Under the pieces are notes generated by a model that was given only the letters and a program-made list of their open reading frames with translations, was not told where the DNA came from and ran no database searches. 64,000 nucleotides of DNA from Cytobacillus massiliigabonensis (GTDB taxonomy: Bacteria > Bacillota > Bacilli > Bacillales > Cytobacillaceae), in assembly GCF_900199725.1 (NCBI RefSeq), contig NZ_LT904904.1, positions 91,298 to 155,297 of the forward strand. Reading direction: 5' to 3'. A program made the position numbers and the translations under genes. The first letter of the stretch is position 1, and the number at the start of each line of letters is the position of its first letter. Positions 33,903 through 43,502 of the stretch are shown here, in pieces.

Positions 33903-35267
33903 ATGAGTGATTTATTTGCAGATCGTCTTCCGCCTCAAAACATTGAAGCGGAGCAGGCGGTTCTTGGTGCGATCTTCCTTGAGCCATCTTCCCTCACATT
34001 AGCCTCTGAAATTCTAATTCCAGAGGATTTTTACCGCGCTGCTCATCAAAAGATCTTTAATGTCATGCTGAAGCTGAACGATCAAGGAAAAGCAGTTGAT
34101 CTAGTTACGGTAACAGAGGAATTAAGTGCAGCTAAACTTCTCGAAGATGCTGGCGGGGTCAGTTATTTAAGTGAGCTTGCAGGATCGGTTCCTACTGCGG
34201 CAAACATAGAATATTATGCAAAAATTGTTGAAGAAAAATCTTTGCTCCGCCGGCTCATTCGAACAGCAACTAGTATTGCGCAGGACGGATATGCCCGTGA
34301 GGATGAGGTTGAGGTCTTACTTGGAGAAGCTGAAAAAAATATCCTTGAAGTAGCCCAAAGGAAAAACGCAGGAGCTTTTCATAATATAAAGGATGTTCTT
34401 GTTCGTACCTACGATAATATTGAAGTGATGCATAATCGAAAAGGGGACATTACTGGAATTCCAACAGGTTTTGCTGAGCTTGATAAAATGACAGCAGGCT
34501 TTCAGCGCAACGATTTAATTATTGTTGGTGCCCGTCCTTCAGTTGGTAAGACGGCCTTTGCTTTAAATATTGCCCAGAATGTTGCAACGAAGACAGAAGA
34601 GAATGTCGCGATATTTAGTCTTGAGATGGGTGCTGAACAGCTAGTGATGCGTATGCTTTGTGCAGAGGGAAATATTGATGCACAAAGACTTCGTACCGGA
34701 TCACTTACAGATGATGATTGGGGCAAGTTAACGATGGCTATGGGGAGCTTGTCAAATGCTGGTATCTTTATTGATGATACACCAGGTGTCCGGATTACTG
34801 AAATTCGCTCAAAATGCCGCCGTTTAAAGCAAGAGCATGGACTTGGGATGATCCTTATTGACTATTTGCAGCTGATTCTCGGCAGTGGACGTTCAGGAGA
34901 AAACCGCCAGCAGGAAGTTTCAGAGATTTCACGTTCGTTAAAAGCGTTAGCACGTGAACTTCAGATTCCTGTTATCGCCCTATCTCAGCTTTCCCGTGGA
35001 GTCGAGCAGCGTCAGGATAAGCGGCCGATGATGTCAGATATCCGTGAATCAGGGAGTATTGAGCAGGATGCGGATATTGTGGCTTTCTTATATCGTGATG
35101 ACTATTATGATAAGGAATCAGAGGATAAGAATATCATTGAAATTATTATTGCCAAACAGCGTAATGGTCCAGTAGGTACAGTGCAATTAGCCTTTGTTAA
35201 AGAGTATAATAAATTTGTAAACTTAGAGCGGCGGTATGATGATCCGTCCATGCCGCCAGGCGCATAA
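33903..35267 (+). CDS. dnaC: Replicative DNA helicase (DnaB family; dnaC of B. subtilis)
   Basis: A 454-residue hexameric replicative helicase. The N-terminal DnaB-N domain (1 to about 105) is followed by a linker and a RecA-like motor with GARPSVGKTAFALN (Walker A), LIDYLQL (Walker B) and SDIRESGSIEQDADI. In Bacillus it is called DnaC and loaded by DnaI with DnaB and DnaD. ATG at 33903 has AAGGAGG upstream; a TTG one codon earlier is less likely. It lies in the rplI-dnaC-purA order. Confidence 0.97.
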   Translation: MSDLFADRLPPQNIEAEQAVLGAIFLEPSSLTLASEILIPEDFYRAAHQKIFNVMLKLNDQGKAVDLVTVTEELSAAKLLEDAGGVSYLSELAGSVPTAANIEYYAKIVEEKSLLRRLIRTATSIAQDGYAREDEVEVLLGEAEKNILEVAQRKNAGAFHNIKDVLVRTYDNIEVMHNRKGDITGIPTGFAELDKMTAGFQRNDLIIVGARPSVGKTAFALNIAQNVATKTEENVAIFSLEMGAEQLVMRMLCAEGNIDAQRLRTGSLTDDDWGKLTMAMGSLSNAGIFIDDTPGVRITEIRSKCRRLKQEHGLGMILIDYLQLILGSGRSGENRQQEVSEISRSLKALARELQIPVIALSQLSRGVEQRQDKRPMMSDIRESGSIEQDADIVAFLYRDDYYDKESEDKNIIEIIIAKQRNGPVGTVQLAFVKEYNKFVNLERRYDDPSMPPGA

Positions 35268-35270
35268 ATG

Positions 35271-35300
35271 AAGGGGACTAGTAATATGCTAGTCCTCTTT
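35271..35300 (+). terminator. dnaC terminator
   Basis: AGGGGACTAG and CTAGTCCTCT pair around a 7-nt loop and are followed by a T-rich run. Confidence 0.8.
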
Positions 35301-35353
35301 AATTTTTTAGAGGCATGGAGCATTGTAGTAACTTTGGTGAAAAATCTTATTAT

Positions 35354-35430
35354 TTAGACGAACGTATTTTCATATTTTCATATAAAATGTTCGTGTTTTA
35401 TTGACTTTTTGCTTTGATTATTGATAAAAT
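35354..35430 (+). promoter_or_regulatory. purA promoter with paired PurR boxes
   Basis: TTGACT (35401-35406), an 18-bp spacer and TAAAAT (35425-35430) form a SigA-like promoter. Upstream are two inverted CGAAC cores, at 35359-35363 and 35389-35393. The second is embedded in ACACGAACATTTT (complement), close to the Bacillus PurBox. The spacing between cores is 25 bp, slightly longer than usual. PurR control of purA is established in B. subtilis; here it is inferred. Confidence 0.6.
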
Positions 35431-35478
35431 AGGAATGTTTGAAGGGATATAATAAGATTTATTTGAAAAAATTAATGA

Positions 35479-36819
<1,341 letters not shown>

Positions 36820-36826
36820 TAATAAA

Positions 36827-36860
36827 AGAAGCCCTGAATCGTATCAGGGCTTCTGTATTT
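36827..36860 (+). terminator. purA terminator
   Basis: AGAAGCCCTGA and TCAGGGCTTCT form an 11-bp stem with a 6-nt loop, followed by GTATTTTTT. Confidence 0.9.
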
Positions 36861-36935
36861 TTTAGGAGAAAGTTAAAAAGTTATTGCTATAAACCTAGTT
36901 TATATGATATTATAAAAAACGTCGTCACAATGAGT

Positions 36936-37072
36936 TTTTATACCGAGCCATTAGCTCAGTCGGTAGAGCAGATTGCAGTCCAGAGCGTTTACATCCTGAA
37001 TAGCAATCTGTGACAAAGAACGCAGAGCTTTGGAACATCTGTAAAACTGAAGTCAAAGATTAGGATGACAAA
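36936..37072 (+). other. tRNA-Lys 5' half fused to a 110-bp element (copy 1)
   Basis: TTTTATACC plus the first 26 nt of tRNA-Lys (36945-36970, through the D stem) are followed by about 100 bp that are not tRNA. They contain CAGATTGC / GCAATCTG, a CAAAG / CTTTG hairpin, and GAATAG. The same 35-bp tRNA start recurs intact at 37073-37107. The non-tRNA part aligns with the insert at 37331-37445. It lacks the anticodon and T arms, so it cannot be a working tRNA. Confidence 0.8.
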
Positions 37073-37081
37073 TTTTATACC

Positions 37082-37157
37082 GAGCCATTAGCTCAGTCGG
37101 TAGAGCATCTGACTTTTAATCAGAGGGTCGAAGGTTCGAGTCCTTCATGGCTCACCA
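37082..37157 (+). tRNA. trnK: tRNA-Lys (UUU), with encoded CCA
   Basis: A complete cloverleaf: acceptor GAGCCAT / ATGGCTC, D stem GCTC / GAGC, anticodon arm TCTGA-CTTTTAA-TCAGA (anticodon TTT), T arm GAAGG-TTCGAGT-CCTTC, discriminator A and CCA. Confidence 0.97.
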
Positions 37158-37167
37158 TTTTGATAAT

Positions 37168-37239
37168 GGCCCCTTGGTCAAGCGGTTAAGACACCGCCCT
37201 TTCACGGCGGTAACACGGGTTCGAATCCCGTAGGGGTCA
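37168..37239 (+). tRNA. trnE: tRNA-Glu (UUC), no encoded CCA
   Basis: Acceptor GGCCCCT / AGGGGTC, anticodon arm CCGCC-CTTTCAC-GGCGG (anticodon TTC) and a T loop TTCGAAT. It is followed by TGG instead of CCA, so CCA must be added after transcription. It lies 10 bp after tRNA-Lys. Confidence 0.96.
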
Positions 37240-37245
37240 TGGCAC

Positions 37246-37295
37246 ATGACAGTCAGTAAGCGGCTGGCAAGTACAGCCTCCTTGCTGACTGTCAT
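37246..37295 (+). terminator. Strong hairpin after tRNA-Glu
   Basis: ATGACAGTCAGTAAG (37246-37260) pairs with CTTGCTGACTGTCAT (37281-37295) over 15 bp with one wobble. An inner GGCTG / CAGCC stem continues it, and ATTTTAT follows. It may terminate the Lys-Glu transcript or be an insertion between the tRNA genes. Confidence 0.6.
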
Positions 37296-37306
37296 ATTTT
37301 ATATAT

Positions 37307-37456
37307 GGCTCAGTAGCTCAGTTGGTAGAGGATTGAAAATTTGCCTGCGAAGCTTGACATCTATGAATAGAAAATTTCCAATCTGCAACAAAGACCAAAG
37401 GGCTTTGCCGCACAGATTTGAACTGGAATAATAAATTAGGCAACTATATTATATAT
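37307..37456 (+). other. tRNA-Phe 5' half fused to a homologous element (copy 2)
   Basis: The first 24 nt of tRNA-Phe (37307-37330, GGCTCAGTAGCTCAGTTGGT and GAG) are followed by about 115 bp of non-tRNA sequence. Its GATTG, ACATC..TGAATAG, CAATCTG, ACAAAGA and GGCTTTG blocks follow the same order as in copy 1. It ends just before the intact tRNA-Phe, whose upstream TATATAT and first half repeat the start of this unit. No anticodon or T arm is present. Confidence 0.8.
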
Positions 37457-37529
37457 GGCTCAGTAGCTCAGTCGGTAGAGCAAAGGACTGAAAATCCTTG
37501 TGTCGGCGGTTCGATTCCGTCCTGAGCCA
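37457..37529 (+). tRNA. trnF: tRNA-Phe (GAA), no encoded CCA
   Basis: Acceptor GGCTCAG / CTGAGCC, D stem GCTC / GAGC, anticodon arm AAGGA-CTGAAAA-TCCTT (anticodon GAA), T arm GGCGG-TTCGATT-CCGTC with wobble pairing, discriminator A. CCA is not encoded. Confidence 0.96.
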
Positions 37530-37542
37530 TCAAAAAAATAGC

Positions 37543-37580
37543 AAAAAGGGAGTATGATTCAATCATACTCCCTTTTTTTG
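37543..37580 (+). terminator. Terminator of the tRNA cluster
   Basis: AAAAAGGGAGTATGATT is the exact complement of the following AATCATACTCCCTTTTT, and the T run continues. It lies 13 nt after tRNA-Phe. Confidence 0.92.
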
Positions 37581-37595
37581 TTACACATTTGTAAT
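37579..37595 (+). promoter_or_regulatory. Candidate WalR box
   Basis: TGTTAC-ACATT-TGTAAT matches the WalR consensus of two TGTWAH hexamers spaced by 5 bp. It lies 338 bp upstream of a cell-wall hydrolase gene of the kind WalR controls, but it overlaps the tRNA terminator and is far from the start codon. The remaining gap to 37932 has no other feature I can assign. Confidence 0.35.
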
Positions 37596-37932
37596 ATTGG
37601 GGTAATTTTTTGCAGGTAGAAGGAGCTCTACCTCTTTTTTTGATTTTTTGCAATGAAGATCAAGAAACTTTTGAAAACTGTGATATATAGGCATTTTATA
37701 CTTGAATGTATGATTTATTATTTCGACAATTCCTGCTATGCTTTTCTTCTTTTCTAGGATAAATGGTAATAAAATGTCATCTATTATACAATTCTGTTAC
37801 ATTATGAAGTCTATTAATTTATGAGGGGGCTTTTATGATAAAGTAAAGAAGTGAATTTTTATAGGAATCAAAAAATAGTTACATAGCACTATATGAAAGT
37901 GTGTTTGGTACCGTAGTCTAGGAGGATGTAAC

Positions 37933-39408
37933 ATGCAAGATTCAATTAAAAAAATAATATCGTTAAAAAATTATACATATAAGAAAATGACAGCAGGATT
38001 TAAAAAGACAGCAATTACAGCGGTAGCTGTAGCTGCACTTTCGTTTGCAGGAGGTGCTTCTGCCTTAGCAAATGGCGAAAAGTTAACTACTGTTTATTAT
38101 GTTTACATGAATGATAAATACATAGGAACTGTTTCAGATAAAGGTATAATCGAAAATATAGTCAATGAAAAATTATCTGAGTCAAAAGATGCATTTAAGA
38201 ATCTTAATCTATCTGTAGCGTCTGAGGTTACATATGTTCCAGAACAGGTCTTTCATTCAAATGCTGCTACTAATAATTCAGAGGTTGCAGAACAAGTGAT
38301 TAAAGAGATTGGTGTAAAAGCTGATGCTTCCGCGTTAGTAATCGATGGAAATCCAGTCGCTTATGTTGAAAATGCAGAGATGGCAAAGACCGTAATAGAC
38401 CAATTAAAGTTAAAATATGTATCTGAAGATCAATTAAAAGCATTAGAGGCACGAAAAGCTTCTGATAGTAATTCATTACCCCCTTTAGAGAAAAATGAAA
38501 CTCGTATATTAGACGTTCGTTTATCAAAAGAAGTGACAGTTTCCAATGAGAAAATTGAACCAGGGAAAATATTATCCGTTGCGGACGCAATCAAACTTCT
38601 TGAAAAGGGTTCAGTAGAAGAAGTGAAATATAAAGTTAAAGAAGGGGATGTACTTGGAGGAATTGCTCATGCGCATAACCTTGATACAAAACAGCTGCTT
38701 GCTATTAATCCAGAGTTAACGGAAGATTCGCTTCTTCAAATTGATCAGGAATTAAACGTTACTGTTTTGAAGCCGTATGTTCAAGTAGTTGTTGAAAAGG
38801 AATATTTTACAAAAGAACATGTACCATTTGAAAAAGAGGTTGTTGAAGATTCTTCTATGTTTAAAGGAGACACAAAGGTTAAACAGGAAGGACAAGATGG
38901 CAAGCGAGCAGCAACCTATCATATATCTGAACAGAATGGCCAAGTCATTGCAAAGCAACTGGTAAAAGAAGAAATACTTCAAGAGCCAGTTAAACATATT
39001 GTAGTAAAAGGGACAAAAGTAGTTCCATCTCGTGGAGAAGGTAGCTTTATCTGGCCTGCAAATGGCGGATATATTTCAAGTAAGGTTGGTCATCGCTGGG
39101 GAAGAATGCATAAGGGAATTGATATTGCAAGACCGAGCAATCGTACAATAAAAGCGGCAGACAATGGAGTGGTTGTATCAGCAGGCTATGATGGAAGTTT
39201 TGGAAATAAAATTGTCATTGACCATAATAATGGCTTTAAAACAATTTACGCCCACCTTTCATCTATTGATGTAAATGTTGGACAAACCGTATCAAAGGGT
39301 TCAAAAATTGGTGTTATGGGCTCTACTGGAAACTCAACAGGCGTTCATTTGCATTTTGAAATTCACAAAAATGGACAGTTGCAAAATCCATTAAATTATA
39401 TTCGCTAA
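37933..39408 (+). CDS. Peptidoglycan DD-metalloendopeptidase (LysM-G5-M23)
   Basis: A 491-residue secreted cell-wall hydrolase. It has an N-terminal signal segment (about 24-48, ending ASALANG), a region of about 170 residues of unknown fold, a LysM domain (about 231-275, YKVKEGDVLGGIAHAHNLDT), a G5-like domain (about 280-358) and a C-terminal M23 peptidase. Its zinc motifs are HKGIDIA and HLHFEI, with HxH intact. It should cleave peptidoglycan cross-bridges. ATG at 37933 has AGGAGG upstream. It lies directly upstream of walRK, fitting a role in wall turnover. Confidence 0.92.
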   Translation: MQDSIKKIISLKNYTYKKMTAGFKKTAITAVAVAALSFAGGASALANGEKLTTVYYVYMNDKYIGTVSDKGIIENIVNEKLSESKDAFKNLNLSVASEVTYVPEQVFHSNAATNNSEVAEQVIKEIGVKADASALVIDGNPVAYVENAEMAKTVIDQLKLKYVSEDQLKALEARKASDSNSLPPLEKNETRILDVRLSKEVTVSNEKIEPGKILSVADAIKLLEKGSVEEVKYKVKEGDVLGGIAHAHNLDTKQLLAINPELTEDSLLQIDQELNVTVLKPYVQVVVEKEYFTKEHVPFEKEVVEDSSMFKGDTKVKQEGQDGKRAATYHISEQNGQVIAKQLVKEEILQEPVKHIVVKGTKVVPSRGEGSFIWPANGGYISSKVGHRWGRMHKGIDIARPSNRTIKAADNGVVVSAGYDGSFGNKIVIDHNNGFKTIYAHLSSIDVNVGQTVSKGSKIGVMGSTGNSTGVHLHFEIHKNGQLQNPLNYIR

Positions 39409-39423
39409 TAGTTCGACATGAAA

Positions 39424-39457
39424 AAGTCTCTAGTTCAACATACTAGAGATTTTTTTA
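39424..39457 (+). terminator. Terminator after the M23 hydrolase gene
   Basis: CTCTAGT and ACTAGAG pair around a 7-nt loop, followed by ATTTTTTT. Confidence 0.85.
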
Positions 39458-39633
39458 CTATTTCTTTTTGGAAAGATGCTGCTATTTAATAGCAACTGTT
39501 GAATGTATACTGTAACATCTTTCTAATACGTGTATTCTCAATTATAAAATGGTAAAGTAAAAGTGAGAACATATATGAATAATAATGAAAATACACTTCC
39601 TTCCAAATAATCCAATAGAAAAAGGAGAGCCAT

Positions 39634-40344
39634 ATGGAGAAGAAAATTCTAGTAGTAGACGATGAAAAACCAATTGCTGATATTTTGCAATTTAACTTGA
39701 AGAAAGAGGGATATGATGTTATCTGTTCCTATGATGGAAACGATGCATTGGAGAAGGTGGAGGAGATTAAACCTGACCTGATTCTTCTTGATATTATGCT
39801 TCCTCTAAGAGACGGAATTGAGGTTTGCCGAGAAGTTAGAAAAAAGTACGATATGCCAATTATTATGCTGACGGCAAAAGACTCTGAAATTGATAAGGTC
39901 ATCGGGCTTGAGCTTGGTGCAGATGATTATGTAACAAAGCCTTTTAGTACGAGAGAGCTGATCGCGCGTATTAAAGCGAATCTAAGACGACACCAGCAAA
40001 TCACTGCAAACGCGGTAGAGGAGGATGAGTCGAATGAAATCACGGTAGGCTCGCTTACTATTCATCCAGATGCCTACATCGTTTCTAAACGCGGAGAGAC
40101 GATCGAGCTGACACACCGTGAATTTGAACTTCTTCATTATTTGTCGAAGCATATTGGACAAGTAATGACCAGGGAACATCTCCTTCAAACTGTTTGGGGC
40201 TATGATTATTATGGAGATGTTCGAACTGTTGATGTAACGGTTAGACGTCTTCGAGAAAAAATTGAAGATAACCCAAGTCATCCTACCTGGATTGTTACGA
40301 GAAGAGGAGTAGGGTATTACTTGCGAAATCCTGAACAGGAGTAA
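39634..40344 (+). CDS. walR: Response regulator WalR
   Basis: A 236-residue OmpR-family regulator. The receiver domain (1-120) has Asp9, Asp10, the phospho-acceptor Asp53 (LILLDIMLP) and Lys in VTKPF. The winged-helix DNA-binding domain covers about 135-233 ([25 protein letters not shown]). With WalK it controls cell-wall hydrolase genes and is essential in B. subtilis. ATG at 39634 has AAAGGAGAG upstream. It is first in walRKHIJ, 9 bp before walK. Confidence 0.97.
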   Translation: MEKKILVVDDEKPIADILQFNLKKEGYDVICSYDGNDALEKVEEIKPDLILLDIMLPLRDGIEVCREVRKKYDMPIIMLTAKDSEIDKVIGLELGADDYVTKPFSTRELIARIKANLRRHQQITANAVEEDESNEITVGSLTIHPDAYIVSKRGETIELTHREFELLHYLSKHIGQVMTREHLLQTVWGYDYYGDVRTVDVTVRRLREKIEDNPSHPTWIVTRRGVGYYLRNPEQE

Positions 40345-40353
40345 GGAGCATCA

Positions 40354-42177
40354 ATGAAAAAAGTAGGCTTTTTCCGTTCGATTCACCTTAAATTTGTTAT
40401 TATATATGTCCTTTTAATCTTGATTGCTATGCAAATTATTGGCGTTTACTTTGTACGGCAATTAGAGTTTACGTTGAAGGATAATTTTAAAACAACCATT
40501 CAAGACCGTGTGAAATTGCTTGCGTATTATGTCGAGGAACAAATGACGAAGGATCGTCTGACTGATGAGGAGACTACCCTTGAAGACGATGTCTATAAAT
40601 TATTGAGAGATTTTTACTCGCCAGATATTACGGAAGTACAGGTCATTGACGATTCACTGAAGATTCTTGGGACATCCGATCCGGATAATCAAGGCGTTGT
40701 GACACAAAGGACAACAGATACCCTTATAAGGATGACGCTTGCAACCGCTCAGAAATCGAGCGAGGAACGGATAGATGGTTCGGGAAATCGCATCTGGGTA
40801 TTAGTTACACCGATTAAGCATAAAGGCGAAGTAAAAGGTGCTATTTATTTAGTTGCCAAAATAGAAAATGTCTTTCAGCAAATGAGGCAAATTAATAATA
40901 TATTTATTACTGGTACAGCTATTGCGCTTGCAATAACTGCAGTATTAGGTGTTCTTTTGGCACAAACAATTACAAGGCCAATGTCAGATATGAGAAGACA
41001 GGCACTTGCGATGACAAAAGGGAATTTTTCACGAAAAGTTAAGGTTTATGGATATGATGAAATTGGTCAGCTTGCCATGACATTTAATAATTTAACGAAA
41101 AAGCTCCAGGAGGCACAGGCAACAACTGAAGGGGAAAGGCGAAAGCTTTCTTCTGTTCTCTCTTATATGACGGATGGCGTGATTGCGACTGATCGGAAGG
41201 GGCGTGTCATTTTAATAAATGAACCCGCGGCAGAAATGCTGAATGTTTCACGTGAAACAGTTTTATCCTCTCCAATCGTTCCACTTCTTGGTCTGGAGGA
41301 AGACTATACCTTTGATGAGCTGCTTGCAGAACGGGATTCAGTCATTTTAGATTACAGTGAACCTTCAAAAACGTTAATTTTACGGGCAAATTTCTCTGTT
41401 ATTCAAAAGGAAACTGGATTTGTAAACGGCCTTATTACTGTGCTTCATGATATTACAGAGCAGGAAAAAATTGAGATGGAGCGTCGGGAATTCGTTGCAA
41501 ATGTTTCTCATGAATTGAGAACACCACTGACGACGATGAGAAGCTATTTAGAAGCGCTTGCAGATGGTGCATGGCAGGATAAAGAAATTGCACCGAATTT
41601 TTTAGAAGTAACACAAAATGAGACAGAGCGGATGATTCGTCTTGTGAATGACTTGCTGCAATTATCAAAAATGGACAGCAAGGATTACCGTCTGACAAAA
41701 GAGTGGATCGATCTTATTTCCTTCTATAACCGGATTATCGATCGATTTGAATTAACGAAGCATCAAAATGTGATTTTTGACCGAAGACTGCCTAATCAGG
41801 CTGCATTTGTTGAGATTGATGCGGATAAGCTTACACAAGTGCTGGATAACATCATATCCAATGCACTGAAGTACTCTCCAGAAGGCGGAAAGGTTACATT
41901 CCGTGTCGAAGAAAAGCTGGATATGATGATTGTAAGTGTTTCTGATCAAGGAGTAGGAATACCAAAAGAAAATATTGATAAAATATTTGACCGATTTTAT
42001 CGAGTAGACAAAGCTAGAACGAGAAAGCTGGGTGGCACAGGTCTTGGCCTTGCTATTGCTAAGGAAATGGTTGAAGCACATGGCGGTGAAATATGGGCAA
42101 TGAGTAAAGAGGGAAAAGGAACAACGATCTTTTTCAGTCTGCCTTTTGCTCGTACTGAAGAGGATGATTGGGAATGA
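40354..42177 (+). CDS. walK: Sensor histidine kinase WalK
   Basis: A 607-residue kinase. Two membrane segments (about 12-33 and 184-204) flank an extracellular PAS-like domain. HAMP, a cytoplasmic PAS domain (about 260-365), HisKA (NVSHELRTPLTTM, phospho-acceptor His) and an ATPase domain (NIISNALKYSPEGG, DQGVGIP, GGTGLGLAI) follow. It phosphorylates WalR. ATG at 40354 has AAGGAG upstream. A perfect parS lies within the gene at 41244. The stop overlaps walH by 4 bp. Confidence 0.97.
   Translation: MKKVGFFRSIHLKFVIIYVLLILIAMQIIGVYFVRQLEFTLKDNFKTTIQDRVKLLAYYVEEQMTKDRLTDEETTLEDDVYKLLRDFYSPDITEVQVIDDSLKILGTSDPDNQGVVTQRTTDTLIRMTLATAQKSSEERIDGSGNRIWVLVTPIKHKGEVKGAIYLVAKIENVFQQMRQINNIFITGTAIALAITAVLGVLLAQTITRPMSDMRRQALAMTKGNFSRKVKVYGYDEIGQLAMTFNNLTKKLQEAQATTEGERRKLSSVLSYMTDGVIATDRKGRVILINEPAAEMLNVSRETVLSSPIVPLLGLEEDYTFDELLAERDSVILDYSEPSKTLILRANFSVIQKETGFVNGLITVLHDITEQEKIEMERREFVANVSHELRTPLTTMRSYLEALADGAWQDKEIAPNFLEVTQNETERMIRLVNDLLQLSKMDSKDYRLTKEWIDLISFYNRIIDRFELTKHQNVIFDRRLPNQAAFVEIDADKLTQVLDNIISNALKYSPEGGKVTFRVEEKLDMMIVSVSDQGVGIPKENIDKIFDRFYRVDKARTRKLGGTGLGLAIAKEMVEAHGGEIWAMSKEGKGTTIFFSLPFARTEEDDWE
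41244..41259. promoter_or_regulatory. parS: parS site inside walK
   Basis: TGTTTCACGTGAAACA is the ideal Bacillus parS palindrome. It is used as coding sequence (N-V-S-R-E-T) in the PAS region of walK, about 29 kb from oriC. Confidence 0.93.
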
Positions 42178-43502
42178 CATATGAAAATATTAAATCAGTC
42201 ATATTAGTCATTTTAGTGTGTTTTAGTATTTTATTGACATGGAGCATTTGGACATACCAGCCAAATTTAGAAGTGATGACCGAACAGAATACGGTTGAAA
42301 AAGTAGCAATAAGCGACAAAAAGGATGTCGGGGAAATTGTTAAACCAGACCGGATTTTTTATCATTTGGATAAAGAGAAGCATTTCGGAACAGTTAATAC
42401 AAATGAAATTAATAAGGTAATAGCTGAAATTAGCAAATGGAATTATGCTGATTTTGAAAATATGTCAGGAGGGATTGAGAATTTCTCCTCCTTTATCCAT
42501 AATTCGGGAAAAGCAGTCATTGAATTTCCAGACTTGATTCCTATTGATCTTTACCGATCGATTATCGATATTAAGGATAAAAAACTTCCAAATTTTCAAT
42601 TTGATCGTATTGTTATTGATGTAGATGGAACGTCGAAGGAACAAAGCTATGTCTATTTCATATCAGCTAAAGAGAAAAAGGCATTTAGAAGCCATGTTGC
42701 TTCGTCGTTCGTCAATAACTTTAATAATGCTTTCTTTAAAAATGTGGAATACAATTCTGGTTATTTATCTTATTTTCCATATAAAGTTTCAAATGAACGA
42801 GTACTATTTTTGCCGTCGAATGAAACAAAGATGTTAAGGTATCAATATATAACAAAGCCATTAGATTATGAAAAATATAAGAATGCCTTATTTACAAATC
42901 CGAGTGTGGTTCAGAAGAATCATCAATCTTCTGGAGTAGAATTTAAGGATTATTCAAGTTTGATGCGGGTGAATTATGATAAAAATACACTTTCATATGT
43001 GAACCCGGCTGAAAGCAATGAGAAGCCGTTTCCTGCAGATAATCTCTTGAAAAGGAGCATTGACTTTGTTAATGAACACGGGGGATGGACAGGAAATTAC
43101 CAATATGTAAAGGTAGATGAATCAAGTTATCGGGTATTGTTCCGCCTCTATGAGAGTAATGGATATCCTGTGTTTAGTGATGCGAATGGAATTTCTGAAA
43201 TCAGCCATACTTGGGGGCAAAATGAGATCTTGGAGTATTCTCGCAGTAATTTTTCATTTGGCATTCAGACAGATTCCTCAGAAACAACCCTCCAATCCGG
43301 ACAAGAGGTAATTGAGAAATTGGAAAGAATGGAAGGCGTTCATCTTAACCAGGTGCAGAATATTGTGATAGGGTATACGATGAAAAAGGATTTACACAAT
43401 GTATTAGTTTATCTTGAACCAGCTTGGTACTACGAATACAATGATACATGGAATAAAATATCCTTCGATGAAATAGAGGGGGGCAATCATGGATTGGAGT
43501 AA
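42174..43502 (+). CDS. walH: WalK regulator WalH (YycH)
   Basis: A 442-residue membrane-anchored protein of the YycH family. One N-terminal membrane helix (about 7-28) is followed by a large extracellular region. With WalI it restrains WalK activity in B. subtilis. ATG at 42174 overlaps the walK stop (ATGA); a TTG six bases upstream is unlikely. Its 3' end overlaps walI by 14 bp. Confidence 0.93.
   Translation: MTYENIKSVILVILVCFSILLTWSIWTYQPNLEVMTEQNTVEKVAISDKKDVGEIVKPDRIFYHLDKEKHFGTVNTNEINKVIAEISKWNYADFENMSGGIENFSSFIHNSGKAVIEFPDLIPIDLYRSIIDIKDKKLPNFQFDRIVIDVDGTSKEQSYVYFISAKEKKAFRSHVASSFVNNFNNAFFKNVEYNSGYLSYFPYKVSNERVLFLPSNETKMLRYQYITKPLDYEKYKNALFTNPSVVQKNHQSSGVEFKDYSSLMRVNYDKNTLSYVNPAESNEKPFPADNLLKRSIDFVNEHGGWTGNYQYVKVDESSYRVLFRLYESNGYPVFSDANGISEISHTWGQNEILEYSRSNFSFGIQTDSSETTLQSGQEVIEKLERMEGVHLNQVQNIVIGYTMKKDLHNVLVYLEPAWYYEYNDTWNKISFDEIEGGNHGLE

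Noticed and set aside
36945-37456. The two tRNA 5' halves as functional tRNAs or T-box leaders
   Set aside because: Both lack anticodon and T arms, and I see no T-box specifier or antiterminator sequence such as TGGNACCGCG.
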